The position numbers and the translations under genes were made by a program. A stretch of 64,000 nt of DNA, taken from NCBI RefSeq assembly GCF_025917685.1, contig NZ_CP089518.1, forward strand, positions 2,915,001 through 2,979,000, written 5' to 3'. A model generated the notes under the pieces. That model did not search any database. It was not told the DNA's origin and worked only from the letters and a program-made list of their open reading frames with translations. Positions within the stretch are counted from its first letter, which is position 1. Every line of letters starts with the position of its first letter. The stretch is from Bacillus cereus (GTDB taxonomy: Bacteria > Bacillota > Bacilli > Bacillales > Bacillaceae_G). Positions 44,716 through 56,411 of the stretch are shown here, piece after piece.

Positions 44716-44947
44716 ATGTTTGCTCCTAGCTTATTTATTTTCATTTTCGTTCCATACATTATATACCAAATTCAACTACTATATTTTGTCGATACTCTTT
44801 GTAACTTGTATTTCATCATAAAAAACCGCTCCACTACTAGCGAAACGGTTTCCTTCTGCTTACATTTAAATATCCTATTCAATTGTTGCACTGCGTTTTA
44901 AAATAATTCCTAATATATTCACCACATCAGCCATTCATTCTTAATGC

Positions 44948-45382
44948 TCACTTCGTTTTCACAAAATAATATAAAAACCATACCGCATGATTTTGTTCAT
45001 CTGCAGCTATTCTCCGCAACAAATCTTTCATAGATGCATCTGATGTTTCATCTGAAATTTCTAAATAAAAATCTACAGTCTTTTGCTCATCTTGTATAGC
45101 GAATTCTAATCCTTGTAAGTAAGTATTAGGACATCCTTCATTAAGCTTTGGTTTCGGCTGCCTGCCAGTTAAATTCGTATAGATTTGTACAAAATTTTGA
45201 AAATGCCTTATTTCATCATTACGGATTTCAAGAATTTGTTTTTTTTCTACTTGATTTGGAGCCATATTAGCTAATTTTGCATAGCAATTTATAGCCGTAA
45301 ACTCTCCATCAATTGCTTTTTCAATATCGCTAATTAGCTTATCATTTTGCCTATACCAATCATAATAATTCGAATTATACAT
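44948..45382 (-). CDS. Ferritin-like protein (YhjR-type)
   Basis: 144 aa. Four-helix ferritin-like fold with two di-iron half sites: GEFTAINCY ... EIRNDEIRH and DEQKTVDFYLEISDET ... AADEQNHAVWF. Likely binds two irons; family members include rubrerythrin-like and YhjR spore-associated proteins. I use ATG at 45382 with GGAGGGG; the longer frame has no site. Confidence 0.75.
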   Translation of the reverse strand: MYNSNYYDWYRQNDKLISDIEKAIDGEFTAINCYAKLANMAPNQVEKKQILEIRNDEIRHFQNFVQIYTNLTGRQPKPKLNEGCPNTYLQGLEFAIQDEQKTVDFYLEISDETSDASMKDLLRRIAADEQNHAVWFLYYFVKTK

Positions 45383-45658
45383 CGTATCCCCTCCATACTT
45401 TCGCATAACATTTTATGCATTTTGAAATAGTAGGAGCATGTGTATATAACGGGACGGCTTTAGATTGAAAGTAAAGTTTGATAACAAGGTCTATTTTGTA
45501 GGGTAATTGCTTATGCATACAATAACACTAATTTTTTGTATACTGTTGCTATAAACTCTCGCGGGAGTTGGAAAATACATTCGCGAATCAACGAAAGGTT
45601 CAACATGATGCGGTGCGAAGCTATTATGAGTTCAGTGACATAACTAGGAGGTTCCACT

Positions 45659-46165
45659 ATGCCATCTTTATTTAAAACTATGGAGTTCCAGCTAAAAACC
45701 GAACGACTTGATCTGAGTATGTGGGAGGAATCCGATTCAGTTTGGATGAGAAAATTAATTGGCGAACGTGGTGTGGACATGCCGACCCTCGACTCCGTTC
45801 GTAGCCGGCTTATTGAGATGCGCAAGAAGGCAGACGAAAATGGTATTTCCCTTCTCACTATTCGAAGGAGAGACGAAGGCGATGTCATCGGATACTGTGG
45901 CCTGATTATCGGGCGTTCCACACTTGAAGAGCCGGAGATTGCATACGAGTTGCTCCGCAGTACTCATGGTAAAGGCTATGCGACTGAGGCAGCATCCGTT
46001 GTGCTGGACGCTGCGATTGCTACTGGGCGCCATAGACTTTGGTCGACTGTAGGCGCTTGGAATGTTGCTTCCCTCCGGGTGCTAGAAAAGATAGGATTTA
46101 AGCGGCATCACAGTACATGGGAGGACGAACGTGGTGAGATTGTTTGGAACGTACGTGATCTTTAG
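45659..46165 (+). CDS. GNAT acetyltransferase of foreign base composition
   Basis: 168 aa. FQLKTERLDLSMWEE opening, EIAYELLRSTHGKGYATEAA acetyl-CoA loop, and NVASLRVLEKIGFKRH. RimJ/RimL-like. G+C is high for this window (57% over 45781-45840 against 38% in a typical line at 26041-26100). Flanked by non-coding sequence with no mobility gene. Probably acquired. Strong AGGAGG site. Confidence 0.8.
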   Translation: MPSLFKTMEFQLKTERLDLSMWEESDSVWMRKLIGERGVDMPTLDSVRSRLIEMRKKADENGISLLTIRRRDEGDVIGYCGLIIGRSTLEEPEIAYELLRSTHGKGYATEAASVVLDAAIATGRHRLWSTVGAWNVASLRVLEKIGFKRHHSTWEDERGEIVWNVRDL

Positions 46166-46300
46166 AGATCCCGCCTTAATTCCAAACAAAACACTGTTTA
46201 ACAATCAGGCGTTTAAATTGAGAAAAAATCACAAAAATTATCAAAATTTATTCCAAGGCTACAACAGCAAATACGAATTCTTCAGTTTATAGATTTCACC

Positions 46301-46340
46301 ACAAAAAGCCGTTTCACTAAATAGTGAAACGGCTTTTTTT
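46301..46340. terminator. Bidirectional terminator
   Basis: AAAAAGCCGTTTCACTA and TAGTGAAACGGCTTTTTT with three-base loop. Confidence 0.9.
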
Positions 46341-47520
46341 AAACATTCAATTCTGTTTTATGCCCTTTTACTGCATTACGTTTGAAAGCAGTTGCTAGTA
46401 TAGTAACCATACTTACTACACCAATCCAAACGAGGACAGTAACTGGTGTATTCCAACTTAAACCTTTTCCGAAGAAGAAGATTTCTCTAAGTCCTTCGAT
46501 CATAAATTTCATTGGTAACCATGAGTAAACCCAGTCTTGATAAAACGAGGGCAACATCTCAGGCGCTAGTGATAATAATGGTGCTCCGAAGAACAGCAAT
46601 AAAGCGAATAATCCGATCCCATTTAGTCCAACTAATGAGAGCACCGCTGTAATCATTAAGAAGAAACTAAACGCTGTAATAGATAAGAACAACGCCGTAT
46701 CCGTTACATTCGAAATATTTAATCCTACCATTCCATCTGCAATCCATGTAAGACCAAATCCAATTACAAGCGCCGCAACAGCTCCTGTTACTATTTGTTT
46801 TACTTTTAATACAAAGTTTTCTTTTCGTGAGCCGACTGGCATTTTACTAATCGCAATAAAGATGATTGCTGCACTCGCTAAACTGGCAATCCATAACGGT
46901 TGGAATAATGATATTGGTGAGTTACCGTTCGCACTATTTTTGCCAATTTCATTTACATTTGTCACTTTCTTCGCAATAGGTGTTACTAAATTTGAAGCTT
47001 GATCTGTTGTTAAAGTAGCACCTTTTGCTTTAAACGCATCTAGTAGCTGCGTACGAACAGTATTGTTCATATTATCAACCACACCATTTAATATTTGCCC
47101 TGCCATAGTTGATGCCGCTGTATTCATTCCTTGATTTATGAATATTTCTACCTCTGGTGAAGATGGTTGTGGTGTTCGTAACGATGCTTGTTTTGCGCTA
47201 AATTCTTTCGGAATGACTAATGCCGCGTAATATTCTTGATTGTTTAACCCCTTTTGAACTGATTCCTTATTTTTTACTTCTACCCACTTCACCGCAGGTT
47301 CTTTATCTGATTTCGATGATTTTTTCATCGTATCAACGATTTTTTGCCCCATATTCATTTTAGGTTGATTCGGAATTTCTACTCCTTGATCCTCATTTAC
47401 AATTGCAATTGGTAAATTTTTCGGCTGAGGTTGAACGCTTGGAAATAATGTTAATGAAAAAATAAAAACAATAAGTAGTGCAATGACTGGTGATAATAAT
47501 AAAAGTTTATTTTTAAACAT
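46339..47520 (-). CDS. YhgE/Pip-type ABC-2-like membrane protein
   Basis: 393 aa. One N-terminal helix (LLLLSPVIALLIVFIFSLTL), a large extracellular loop with PIAIVNEDQGVEIP and AALVIPKEFSAKQAS, and about five C-terminal helices. Resembles YhgE/Pip or ABC-2 permease-like exporters. Divergent from a TetR regulator. In other Firmicutes such proteins help export toxic compounds or secretion substrates; role here unproven. Confidence 0.75.
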   Translation of the reverse strand: MFKNKLLLLSPVIALLIVFIFSLTLFPSVQPQPKNLPIAIVNEDQGVEIPNQPKMNMGQKIVDTMKKSSKSDKEPAVKWVEVKNKESVQKGLNNQEYYAALVIPKEFSAKQASLRTPQPSSPEVEIFINQGMNTAASTMAGQILNGVVDNMNNTVRTQLLDAFKAKGATLTTDQASNLVTPIAKKVTNVNEIGKNSANGNSPISLFQPLWIASLASAAIIFIAISKMPVGSRKENFVLKVKQIVTGAVAALVIGFGLTWIADGMVGLNISNVTDTALFLSITAFSFFLMITAVLSLVGLNGIGLFALLLFFGAPLLSLAPEMLPSFYQDWVYSWLPMKFMIEGLREIFFFGKGLSWNTPVTVLVWIGVVSMVTILATAFKRNAVKGHKTELNV

Positions 47521-47630
47521 GTTCTTTTCCCCTCCTTTAATTTCAGTTACAATAAGTGAACAACGTGTTGTTTATTTATATTTTGAATTATATGTTTGCG
47601 TTGAACCTTATACAATAATCAGAAATCGCG

Positions 47631-47654
47631 AATGTGTCGGTTATAAGACACATT
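47631..47654. promoter_or_regulatory. Inverted repeat, likely TetR operator
   Basis: AATGTGTC (47631-47638), eight-base spacer, GACACATT (47647-47654). Lies between the YhgE-like gene and its divergent TetR gene, about 40 bases from the TetR start. Confidence 0.6.
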
Positions 47655-47692
47655 TGATAAATATGTTGAAGAAAATTTAGGAGGGACATACT

Positions 47693-48310
47693 TTGCGAGA
47701 TAGTAATTTAGATTTACGAGTGATTCGTACGAAAACGGCCATACGAAATGCATTTGTGGAATTAATTGAAGAAAAAGGCTTTGACGCTATTACAGTAAAA
47801 GATATTACAACGAAAGCAAACATAAACCGTGGTACGTTTTATACACATTACCTAGATAAATTTGATTTAATGACGAGATGCCAAGAAGAAATTATGTACG
47901 AGATGTCTAGCATTGCAAAAAAGAAATTTCCTGAAGTGATTGCGGATCTTGGATCAAACCCTTCCCCAACGACTCCATTTGCACTTCTCACTTCTATTCT
48001 TGAATTTCTAAATGAAAATAGTGATTTTATAAAAGCTGTACTTAGCCCAAAAGGAGATTTATCTTTCCAAACAAAACTGAAAGACTTTATGTGGAAAACA
48101 CTGTTTGAAGATACGAATGATGCTCTCATAAAGAAAGAGAATTTACTTGTCCCGAGCCAATACTTTGCTTCTTATATGGCATCTGCTCATATAGGTGTCA
48201 TTCAGCAATGGTTAAATAATGGGCAAAAAGAAACACCGGAGGAAATCGCTCACATTTTATCAACAATCGCAGTTCATGGACCTTTTTATGCAGCTGGCTT
48301 GAAGAAATAG
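47693..48310 (+). CDS. TetR/AcrR family transcriptional regulator
   Basis: 205 aa. HTH: ITVKDITTKANINRGTFYTHY near residues 35-55. TTG start with TTAGGAGGG. Similar in type to the TetR at 3193. Divergent from the YhgE-like exporter with a perfect 8-bp inverted repeat between, so a repressor of that gene is likely. Confidence 0.8.
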   Translation: MRDSNLDLRVIRTKTAIRNAFVELIEEKGFDAITVKDITTKANINRGTFYTHYLDKFDLMTRCQEEIMYEMSSIAKKKFPEVIADLGSNPSPTTPFALLTSILEFLNENSDFIKAVLSPKGDLSFQTKLKDFMWKTLFEDTNDALIKKENLLVPSQYFASYMASAHIGVIQQWLNNGQKETPEEIAHILSTIAVHGPFYAAGLKK

Positions 48311-48332
48311 GCCTGTTGCATAGAAACATGTT

Positions 48333-48445
48333 TTAATCAATCTCAATTACATCAACAAACTTAAAAGTGTGCTTACTACTAAGAGCATCAGTTGCATATA
48401 ACCGTCTATCAACCACTGTTATCTAATTTTCATATAAGTGTAAGC
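48333..48445 (-). pseudogene. Degraded yolD 3' end
   Basis: Minus-strand reading gives LYEN, stop, ITVVD ... ATDAL ... FKFVDVIEID and a final TAA. This is clearly the C-terminus of a YolD protein like the intact one at 53925 (LYKNYITVVD ... FKFVDVIEVN). A TAG replaces the conserved Tyr at 48423. The N-terminal part is not recognisable. It is a remnant, not expressed. Confidence 0.75.
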
Positions 48446-48536
48446 ACATTTTCATTGGAATAATACCCTTTACCAAATTTCTAGGCTAAGTAGTTACTAT
48501 TTTATTAATAACTTAAAATTCATGTTCCTACGAAAA

Positions 48537-48568
48537 AAGCTGTTGAAAGGAATCCCCTTCAACAGCTT
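48537..48568 (-). terminator. Terminator of inhA
   Basis: AAGCTGTTGAA (48537-48547) and TTCAACAGCTT (48558-48568), nine bases after the inhA stop. Confidence 0.8.
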
Positions 48569-48576
48569 CTCCATTA

Positions 48577-50964
48577 TTAACGATATAAACGAACTGCACC
48601 TGCAGAATTATCATCTGCTTGTCCAACTACTTCAAATTTCAATCCAAACTTCGGTAATTTACGTCCTGCATCTGGGATTAAATCGTTCATATACGATTTA
48701 GAATCATCAAACTTCGTTACACCTGGTAACCCTTTGTAATCATATGTTCCGCGTGTTGGAGATACAACTTTCCACGCTGGCGCTTGGTTAAAGGAGAACG
48801 CAGCATCTGCGATTTGGAATCTTGTACTATTTTTAACAGTAGGTTTGCCATTTAGCGTTCCAACAATTGCCTCTGGGTGAGAGTCAACAACTCCTAAGAA
48901 ACCTTCGCCTGGATGCATACCAACCCAATTATCTGTAAAGCTAGAGTCTGCATACCATACAAGAAGACCTGTATTATACGGTACACCACTACTATATTTT
49001 AACGCTTGATCAGCACCGGCGTAGTTTCTCCACTCTAAATAGTAGTTATGTTTCTTCTTATCAAAACCGTTCGATACAACGAAACCATCTAATTTTAATT
49101 TCGCTTCGCCTTCTGTATCATCAGAGAAGACATCATTTCCATCTACAGTTAATGTAGCGTTATCAAGAGTAAAACCGTTCGGTGCAAAACCAGCATCTGT
49201 AATGTATTCGAATACTAGTTTTATTTTTTGACCTTTAAATTGACTTAAGTCATATGACTTATCTACCCATTTACCATCCGTTGTATCTAGACCATTTTTC
49301 ACATTCTTTTCGCCAATGCGATCCACTAACGTTTTCTTATCATCTTCTGTCACTGCATGTACTTCTAGGAAGTCATAATCTGTTTCAATCTCATACAATG
49401 TTTTGTAATCAAATTTCACATTTGTTGCATTTGTTAAATCAAACATTGGTGTTTCTAATGTTGTATGAAGATTATCACCTTTTGTACTATAGTAATATTT
49501 CTTACCAAATGCAGGCTGTATACCCTTTACCTCTTTATCTGGTAAGTTAACGCGAATTAAACCAGGACGAGCTGATTTCGTTACACTTTGATCTAAGTAC
49601 GTCGCCAAACCGATACCGCGGTTTAATTTTTCATAGTCAACCTCTACAATATTTGCCCAGTTTCCACCCATGTTCTTTTGAAAGAACTCTTTGTTTTGCG
49701 GAGAGAAACTCGGTGGCGTTGTACCCGCAATTTTACCAGCCCAGCTGCCGCCGCTCATAACAGACCAAGAGTTAATTGGCTCACCTGCTCCTGAATACTT
49801 CGTATCATACTCATCTGGAAGACCTAAATCATGACCAAATTCATGCGCGAATACACCAACTGCTCCGTCTTCCGGCTCAATTGTGTAGTCGTATGCTGCC
49901 ATTTTACCGCCCCAGTTATCAACCTTTGCTTTTGTTCCTTCAATTGGATATGGTGCTCCAAGGTTCCAACGATGTGACCAAATTGCGTCATCACCTAGTC
50001 TACCACCGCCTCCATCTTGCCCAACTCCAGCGTGAATAACCATTAAATGATCAATAAGACCATCTGGTTCATTTTTATTGCCATCACCATTATTGTCATA
50101 TTGATCGTATTGATCAAATTCCGATAAATCAATACCACTTTCTACTGCTGCATTCAATGCCTCTTTTACAAAATCACGAGGTCCTTTTGGTCCTTTATTA
50201 TCATGACCGCCATCTCCTGCATCTGCACCATAATCCGCTGCATTACCAGAAACTGTCAACCACTTTGTTACTGTCCCATCAACTGTATAACTACCACCCG
50301 ATTGCTCTTCATAATATTGTTTAAATGTTGGGGTTTTTGAACCATCAAAGAGTGTAAACGGCTCATCACCAAATAACATTTTTTGATAATGTTCTGGATT
50401 AAAATCATTTGAATACATATAACCTGGTACTTGATCAATATTGTTATGCTTAAAATCAGCAAACTCTACTAGCAATACAAGAACTTTATCTTTACGAACA
50501 TCACCATTATATTGTTTTTGCTTCGCTGAAGTAGTTGGTACTTTGCCGTTTAATCCCCCTTTAACCGGCTCTTGTCCAGCTACCGGACCAATAGCAGGTT
50601 GATTTACTTTTTCTTTCTCATCTGCTTTTGCATCTTTAACTTTTTTCAAAAAGTCAGCAGCTTCTCTCGTAACACTGTCCCCCGCTGCTGGTTCTTTTCC
50701 AGCATTTTCGCCTTTTTTCTTCTCTACGTATTTTCCAACAGCTTTTAATGTGTCTTCTTTCGACGTAGATTCACTAATTACACCGCGTTTCTTGAGCGCA
50801 TCTGCTAAACGCTCCTCTTGAATTAAATTTTCATCAATTGGACTTAAAGTTCCTACATTAGACGGCGTTGCTGCATAAACAGATTGACTACCAAACCCAA
50901 ATGTGCAACTAAGCACAGCTGTCGCCGCAAGCGTAGACAGCACCTTAAAAGGCTTTTTCTTCAT
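48577..50964 (-). CDS. inhA: Immune inhibitor A metalloprotease (M6 family)
   Basis: 795 aa. Signal peptide with Ala-x-Ala cleavage (SVYAA), a propeptide, then the catalytic domain with zinc motif [12 protein letters not shown] near residue 375 and a calcium-rich [16 protein letters not shown] loop. The C-terminal part is a beta-rich MAM-like/VEG region. Secreted zinc protease of the B. cereus group that cleaves host antibacterial proteins and tissue components. Similar to InhA1-3; neighbours suggest the third paralogue, but I cannot prove which. GGGGAGG site. Confidence 0.9.
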   Translation of the reverse strand: MKKKPFKVLSTLAATAVLSCTFGFGSQSVYAATPSNVGTLSPIDENLIQEERLADALKKRGVISESTSKEDTLKAVGKYVEKKKGENAGKEPAAGDSVTREAADFLKKVKDAKADEKEKVNQPAIGPVAGQEPVKGGLNGKVPTTSAKQKQYNGDVRKDKVLVLLVEFADFKHNNIDQVPGYMYSNDFNPEHYQKMLFGDEPFTLFDGSKTPTFKQYYEEQSGGSYTVDGTVTKWLTVSGNAADYGADAGDGGHDNKGPKGPRDFVKEALNAAVESGIDLSEFDQYDQYDNNGDGNKNEPDGLIDHLMVIHAGVGQDGGGGRLGDDAIWSHRWNLGAPYPIEGTKAKVDNWGGKMAAYDYTIEPEDGAVGVFAHEFGHDLGLPDEYDTKYSGAGEPINSWSVMSGGSWAGKIAGTTPPSFSPQNKEFFQKNMGGNWANIVEVDYEKLNRGIGLATYLDQSVTKSARPGLIRVNLPDKEVKGIQPAFGKKYYYSTKGDNLHTTLETPMFDLTNATNVKFDYKTLYEIETDYDFLEVHAVTEDDKKTLVDRIGEKNVKNGLDTTDGKWVDKSYDLSQFKGQKIKLVFEYITDAGFAPNGFTLDNATLTVDGNDVFSDDTEGEAKLKLDGFVVSNGFDKKKHNYYLEWRNYAGADQALKYSSGVPYNTGLLVWYADSSFTDNWVGMHPGEGFLGVVDSHPEAIVGTLNGKPTVKNSTRFQIADAAFSFNQAPAWKVVSPTRGTYDYKGLPGVTKFDDSKSYMNDLIPDAGRKLPKFGLKFEVVGQADDNSAGAVRLYR

Positions 50965-51139
50965 CCCTATTCCTCCCCAATATTAAATACGTTCCAACGT
51001 TTATATAATAAAGAATATTCTAATAATTCGCAATATATTGTCTTAATTTGTAATATTTTTGAAAATATTCTTTGTTTTAGATTGATATACATTCTGATTC
51101 ATCGATGTTTCAGGTGATAGCAACTGGCTTAAAAAATAA

Positions 51140-51173
51140 AAAGACCATCCACTACTTATAGCGGATGATCTTT
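51140..51173 (-). terminator. Terminator of rph
   Basis: AAAGACCATCC (51140-51150) and GGATGATCTTT (51163-51173). Confidence 0.7.
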
Positions 51174-51187
51174 CATTTAAAGTGCAA

Positions 51188-53794
<2,607 letters not shown>

Positions 53795-53924
53795 TTAACA
53801 TCTCTCCTTACTATGCATGTGTTCTTGATTGTAGCAGTAGTAAATGCGAAGAAACAGTCTATTTTGAATGTTATTTACGTGATATAATTAAGTTAGGAAG
53901 AGATCATCACTTTTATTTCTCCCT

Positions 53925-54266
53925 CTAATTCACTTCAATCACATCAACAAACTTAAAAATCCGTTCATTATAAAAAGCATCTGTACAAATAACCGTCTCA
54001 TTTATTGGATTAATATCCACTACTGTTATGTAATTTTTATATAAATAACCATCTTTATAATATGTAAGTAAAATCTCTTCTTCACCTAAAAATGAAGTTA
54101 ATAGCTTATTTTCAATCATTTCTTTTGCATCTTGCGTTAAGATTGGACGCCGGGCTTTCGTTTGCTCCTGTATCATTTCTTTAATAACTGCAAACTGCTC
54201 TGGCATACTGGCAAACGGTTGCCACTTAACCATTCCTCTTCCTTTTGGCATGTTAGCATTTTTCAC
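53925..54266 (-). CDS. yolD: YolD-like protein
   Basis: 113 aa. GRGMVKWQPFASMPEQFAVI opening and ITVVDINP ... FKFVDVIEVN end, as in YolD-like proteins that pair with Y-family polymerases. GTG start; the GTGA overlaps the uvrX stop by four bases, so the two are coupled. Thought to assist UvrX; no activity known. Confidence 0.85.
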   Translation of the reverse strand: MKNANMPKGRGMVKWQPFASMPEQFAVIKEMIQEQTKARRPILTQDAKEMIENKLLTSFLGEEEILLTYYKDGYLYKNYITVVDINPINETVICTDAFYNERIFKFVDVIEVN

Positions 54267-55528
54267 GATTTGTGCCCTCCTAATAATGTGTTTCTATATC
54301 TTGCTGTTGCGACGCTTGTGTAGGAAACCCCACGTAAAATACTGTTCTTACCAAATCGTGTTCGAATTTCGTCCATAACCTTCGTTAATCGCAGTTCTTT
54401 TTCTCTTTGTACAATGTTATCGAAAAGCGAAATTTGCTCTTCCCCTTCATTTATTAAATTTGTTAGCGAAATACTTATTGATCGAATCGGCTCCCCTGTA
54501 TGTCGCTCGTATAAAAAGTATGTACAAACATTGTAAATATCCATTGTTAAGTTTGTTGCCCGATTTAATGTATGTGCCTTTCGTATCCCTCCGCCGTATT
54601 CCTTGCTATATCCAACTGAAAAATGGATTGTTTGCGCGCATTTCTTTTCTCGTCTCAACCTATAACAAACCTCTTCTATATGTTCTAATAAAATAACGAT
54701 GAACTCTTCTACCGAATAATCACGTAATAATATTTGGCTTTTTGCTATCGATGTTGTTGCAGGAACGTATTTTTCTGCTATTCTGCTAAAATCAATCCCA
54801 TTACTATGTAAATGTAACTCTTCTCCTATTACACCAAACGATTGTTTTAAATATTTCAAAGGATACTGCGCTAACTCCCCTATTGTATGTATACCTTTTC
54901 GGTTCAATTTCATTTCCGTTTTATACGATATACCCCAAAATTTACTGAGCGGTCTAATACCCCATAACTTCTCGGGTATATCGTCATACGTCCACTGCGC
55001 TATTCCATCCCTATTCTTTTTCGCTTCAATATCCATTGCTACTTTACTCAATAATAAGTTCGGACCAATGCCAACTGTACTGTCGATCCGCGTACGTTCA
55101 TATATTTCTCGCTTAAACTTTAATGCGAACTCACGCGGATTACTTGCAAACAAATGAATACTTGCAGTCATATCCATGAAAAATTCATCGATACTATATT
55201 GATGAAAATCTTCGGGCGCGACATACTGCAAGGCTAAACCAGTTATGAAAGTTGAACACTTCATATACGTATGCATAATTGGATTCACAATAATAATATC
55301 TGGTCGCTTCGGTATTTCGTACAATCTTGCCATCTTCCTGATCCCTAACGCTTTTAATGGCGGTGTTGCTGCTAACACAATTGATCCGCTCTGATTCACA
55401 TCCCCTACAACGGCCAATTTTGTATAACGTGGATCCAGTCCTTTTTTAATACATGATACACTCGCATAAAAGCTACGAAGATCTACACATAGAATAATAC
55501 GATTAGGTAAAAGAAAATAATCATACAA
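54263..55528 (-). CDS. uvrX: Y-family DNA polymerase UvrX
   Basis: 421 aa. Palm motif DLRSFYASVSCIKKG and catalytic YSIDEFFMD; HhH motif GIHTIGELAQYPL, then the little-finger domain. Error-prone translesion polymerase of the UmuC/UvrX branch. I favour TTG at 55528: AGGAG is eight bases upstream, while GTG at 55537 is inside that site. Two LexA boxes upstream put it in the SOS regulon. Confidence 0.9.
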   Translation of the reverse strand: MYDYFLLPNRIILCVDLRSFYASVSCIKKGLDPRYTKLAVVGDVNQSGSIVLAATPPLKALGIRKMARLYEIPKRPDIIIVNPIMHTYMKCSTFITGLALQYVAPEDFHQYSIDEFFMDMTASIHLFASNPREFALKFKREIYERTRIDSTVGIGPNLLLSKVAMDIEAKKNRDGIAQWTYDDIPEKLWGIRPLSKFWGISYKTEMKLNRKGIHTIGELAQYPLKYLKQSFGVIGEELHLHSNGIDFSRIAEKYVPATTSIAKSQILLRDYSVEEFIVILLEHIEEVCYRLRREKKCAQTIHFSVGYSKEYGGGIRKAHTLNRATNLTMDIYNVCTYFLYERHTGEPIRSISISLTNLINEGEEQISLFDNIVQREKELRLTKVMDEIRTRFGKNSILRGVSYTSVATARYRNTLLGGHKS

Positions 55529-55548
55529 GGTAATCACTCCTAATAAAA

Positions 55549-55583
55549 GAACATTTGTTCTTATTATATACGAACTCTTGTTC
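55549..55583 (-). promoter_or_regulatory. Two LexA (DinR) SOS boxes
   Basis: GAACATTTGTTC at 55549-55560 and GAACTCTTGTTC at 55572-55583, both perfect GAAC-N4-GTTC, 23 bases apart. They precede uvrX and match the Bacillus LexA consensus. Confidence 0.85.
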
Positions 55584-55723
55584 TTTTTAAAGGGGTTTCC
55601 ATGAAAATTTTGGTTAAAATAACCTTAAAATTCTTTTTAAGAAAATCTTAAGAAAATCTCCCTTTATTCATAAGAATTTTTTTCTATACTGAAACATGTA
55701 AATGAACAAAAGGAGAAATAATC

Positions 55724-56089
55724 ATGAAGAAATTTGTAATTTGCATAATAGGAATAGGCCTCCCTATATACTTACTACCTTTCATATTACGCGGAGATTT
55801 AGACAGATTTAATCCGATTGCTGAAGAAAAAAATGTATACGCCGTTGCGAAGGGATATGGCGTTCCAGATTACCATCATAAAGGAAGAGCTATGTACTCA
55901 CTAAAGGGTGTTGATGAATTAAGGAATGAGAAAGAATATACAATAGGAACGAACACTCCTAATGATTTTATAAGAAAAACTTACTTGAAAATTCATGTGA
56001 AAGGTAAGTATGTCTATTCTTACGACGTTATTTCTGAAAAGGACATTCCGGAGAAAATAAGAGGACAATTAGAAATAGTAGATAACTAA
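55724..56089 (+). CDS. YxeA family (DUF1093) secreted protein
   Basis: 121 aa with an N-terminal hydrophobic signal (FVICIIGIGLPIYLLPFIL). The end, TYLKIHVKGKYVYSYDVISE then DIPEKIRGQLE, follows the YxeA pattern. Small exported protein of unknown function. AAAGGAG site. Confidence 0.7.
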   Translation: MKKFVICIIGIGLPIYLLPFILRGDLDRFNPIAEEKNVYAVAKGYGVPDYHHKGRAMYSLKGVDELRNEKEYTIGTNTPNDFIRKTYLKIHVKGKYVYSYDVISEKDIPEKIRGQLEIVDN

Positions 56090-56411
56090 AAGAGCCTACT
56101 CGTATGAGCTGGCTCTTTTAGTTTGTTTTATAATGTTACTTTTCCCATAAGCTAAAGATTCTATTACCCATTTTCATATTTTTTGAATCAATAGGTGGAA
56201 TCTCTCCGTCTATTTATCAGATCGGGTGCTTAATCTGTTCCCCAAACCGATAATTGATATAAACTTTCTTCTGTATAAAGCATATTCTTATTGGTCGACT
56301 TAATCTCCATAAAAAGTCCCTCCAATAAATTTCTTAATGGAAGGATTCATCTAAGATAGTTAATTTCACCGGTGGTTAGCTCAACTTAATGACTACGGGA
56401 TCTGTCCCCAT
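56090..56411. other. Gap between yxeA-like gene and gadB
   Basis: Contains a terminator-like hairpin AAAAGAGCC/GGCTCTTTTA just after 56089 and the remnant described above. The stretch 56330-56411 next to gadB has no ORF. Confidence 0.5.
56136..56310 (-). pseudogene. Remnant of an unidentified gene
   Basis: From ATG 56310 with GGAGGG seven bases before it, a 26-codon frame reads MEIKSTNKNMLYTEES... LSVWGTD then TAA (56230-56232). A second frame downstream ends DSKNMKMGNRIFSLWEK and TAA at 56136. N- and C-terminal pieces in different frames indicate an internally deleted gene. The LxxWGxD start recalls DUF262 proteins, which is a guess. Confidence 0.4.
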
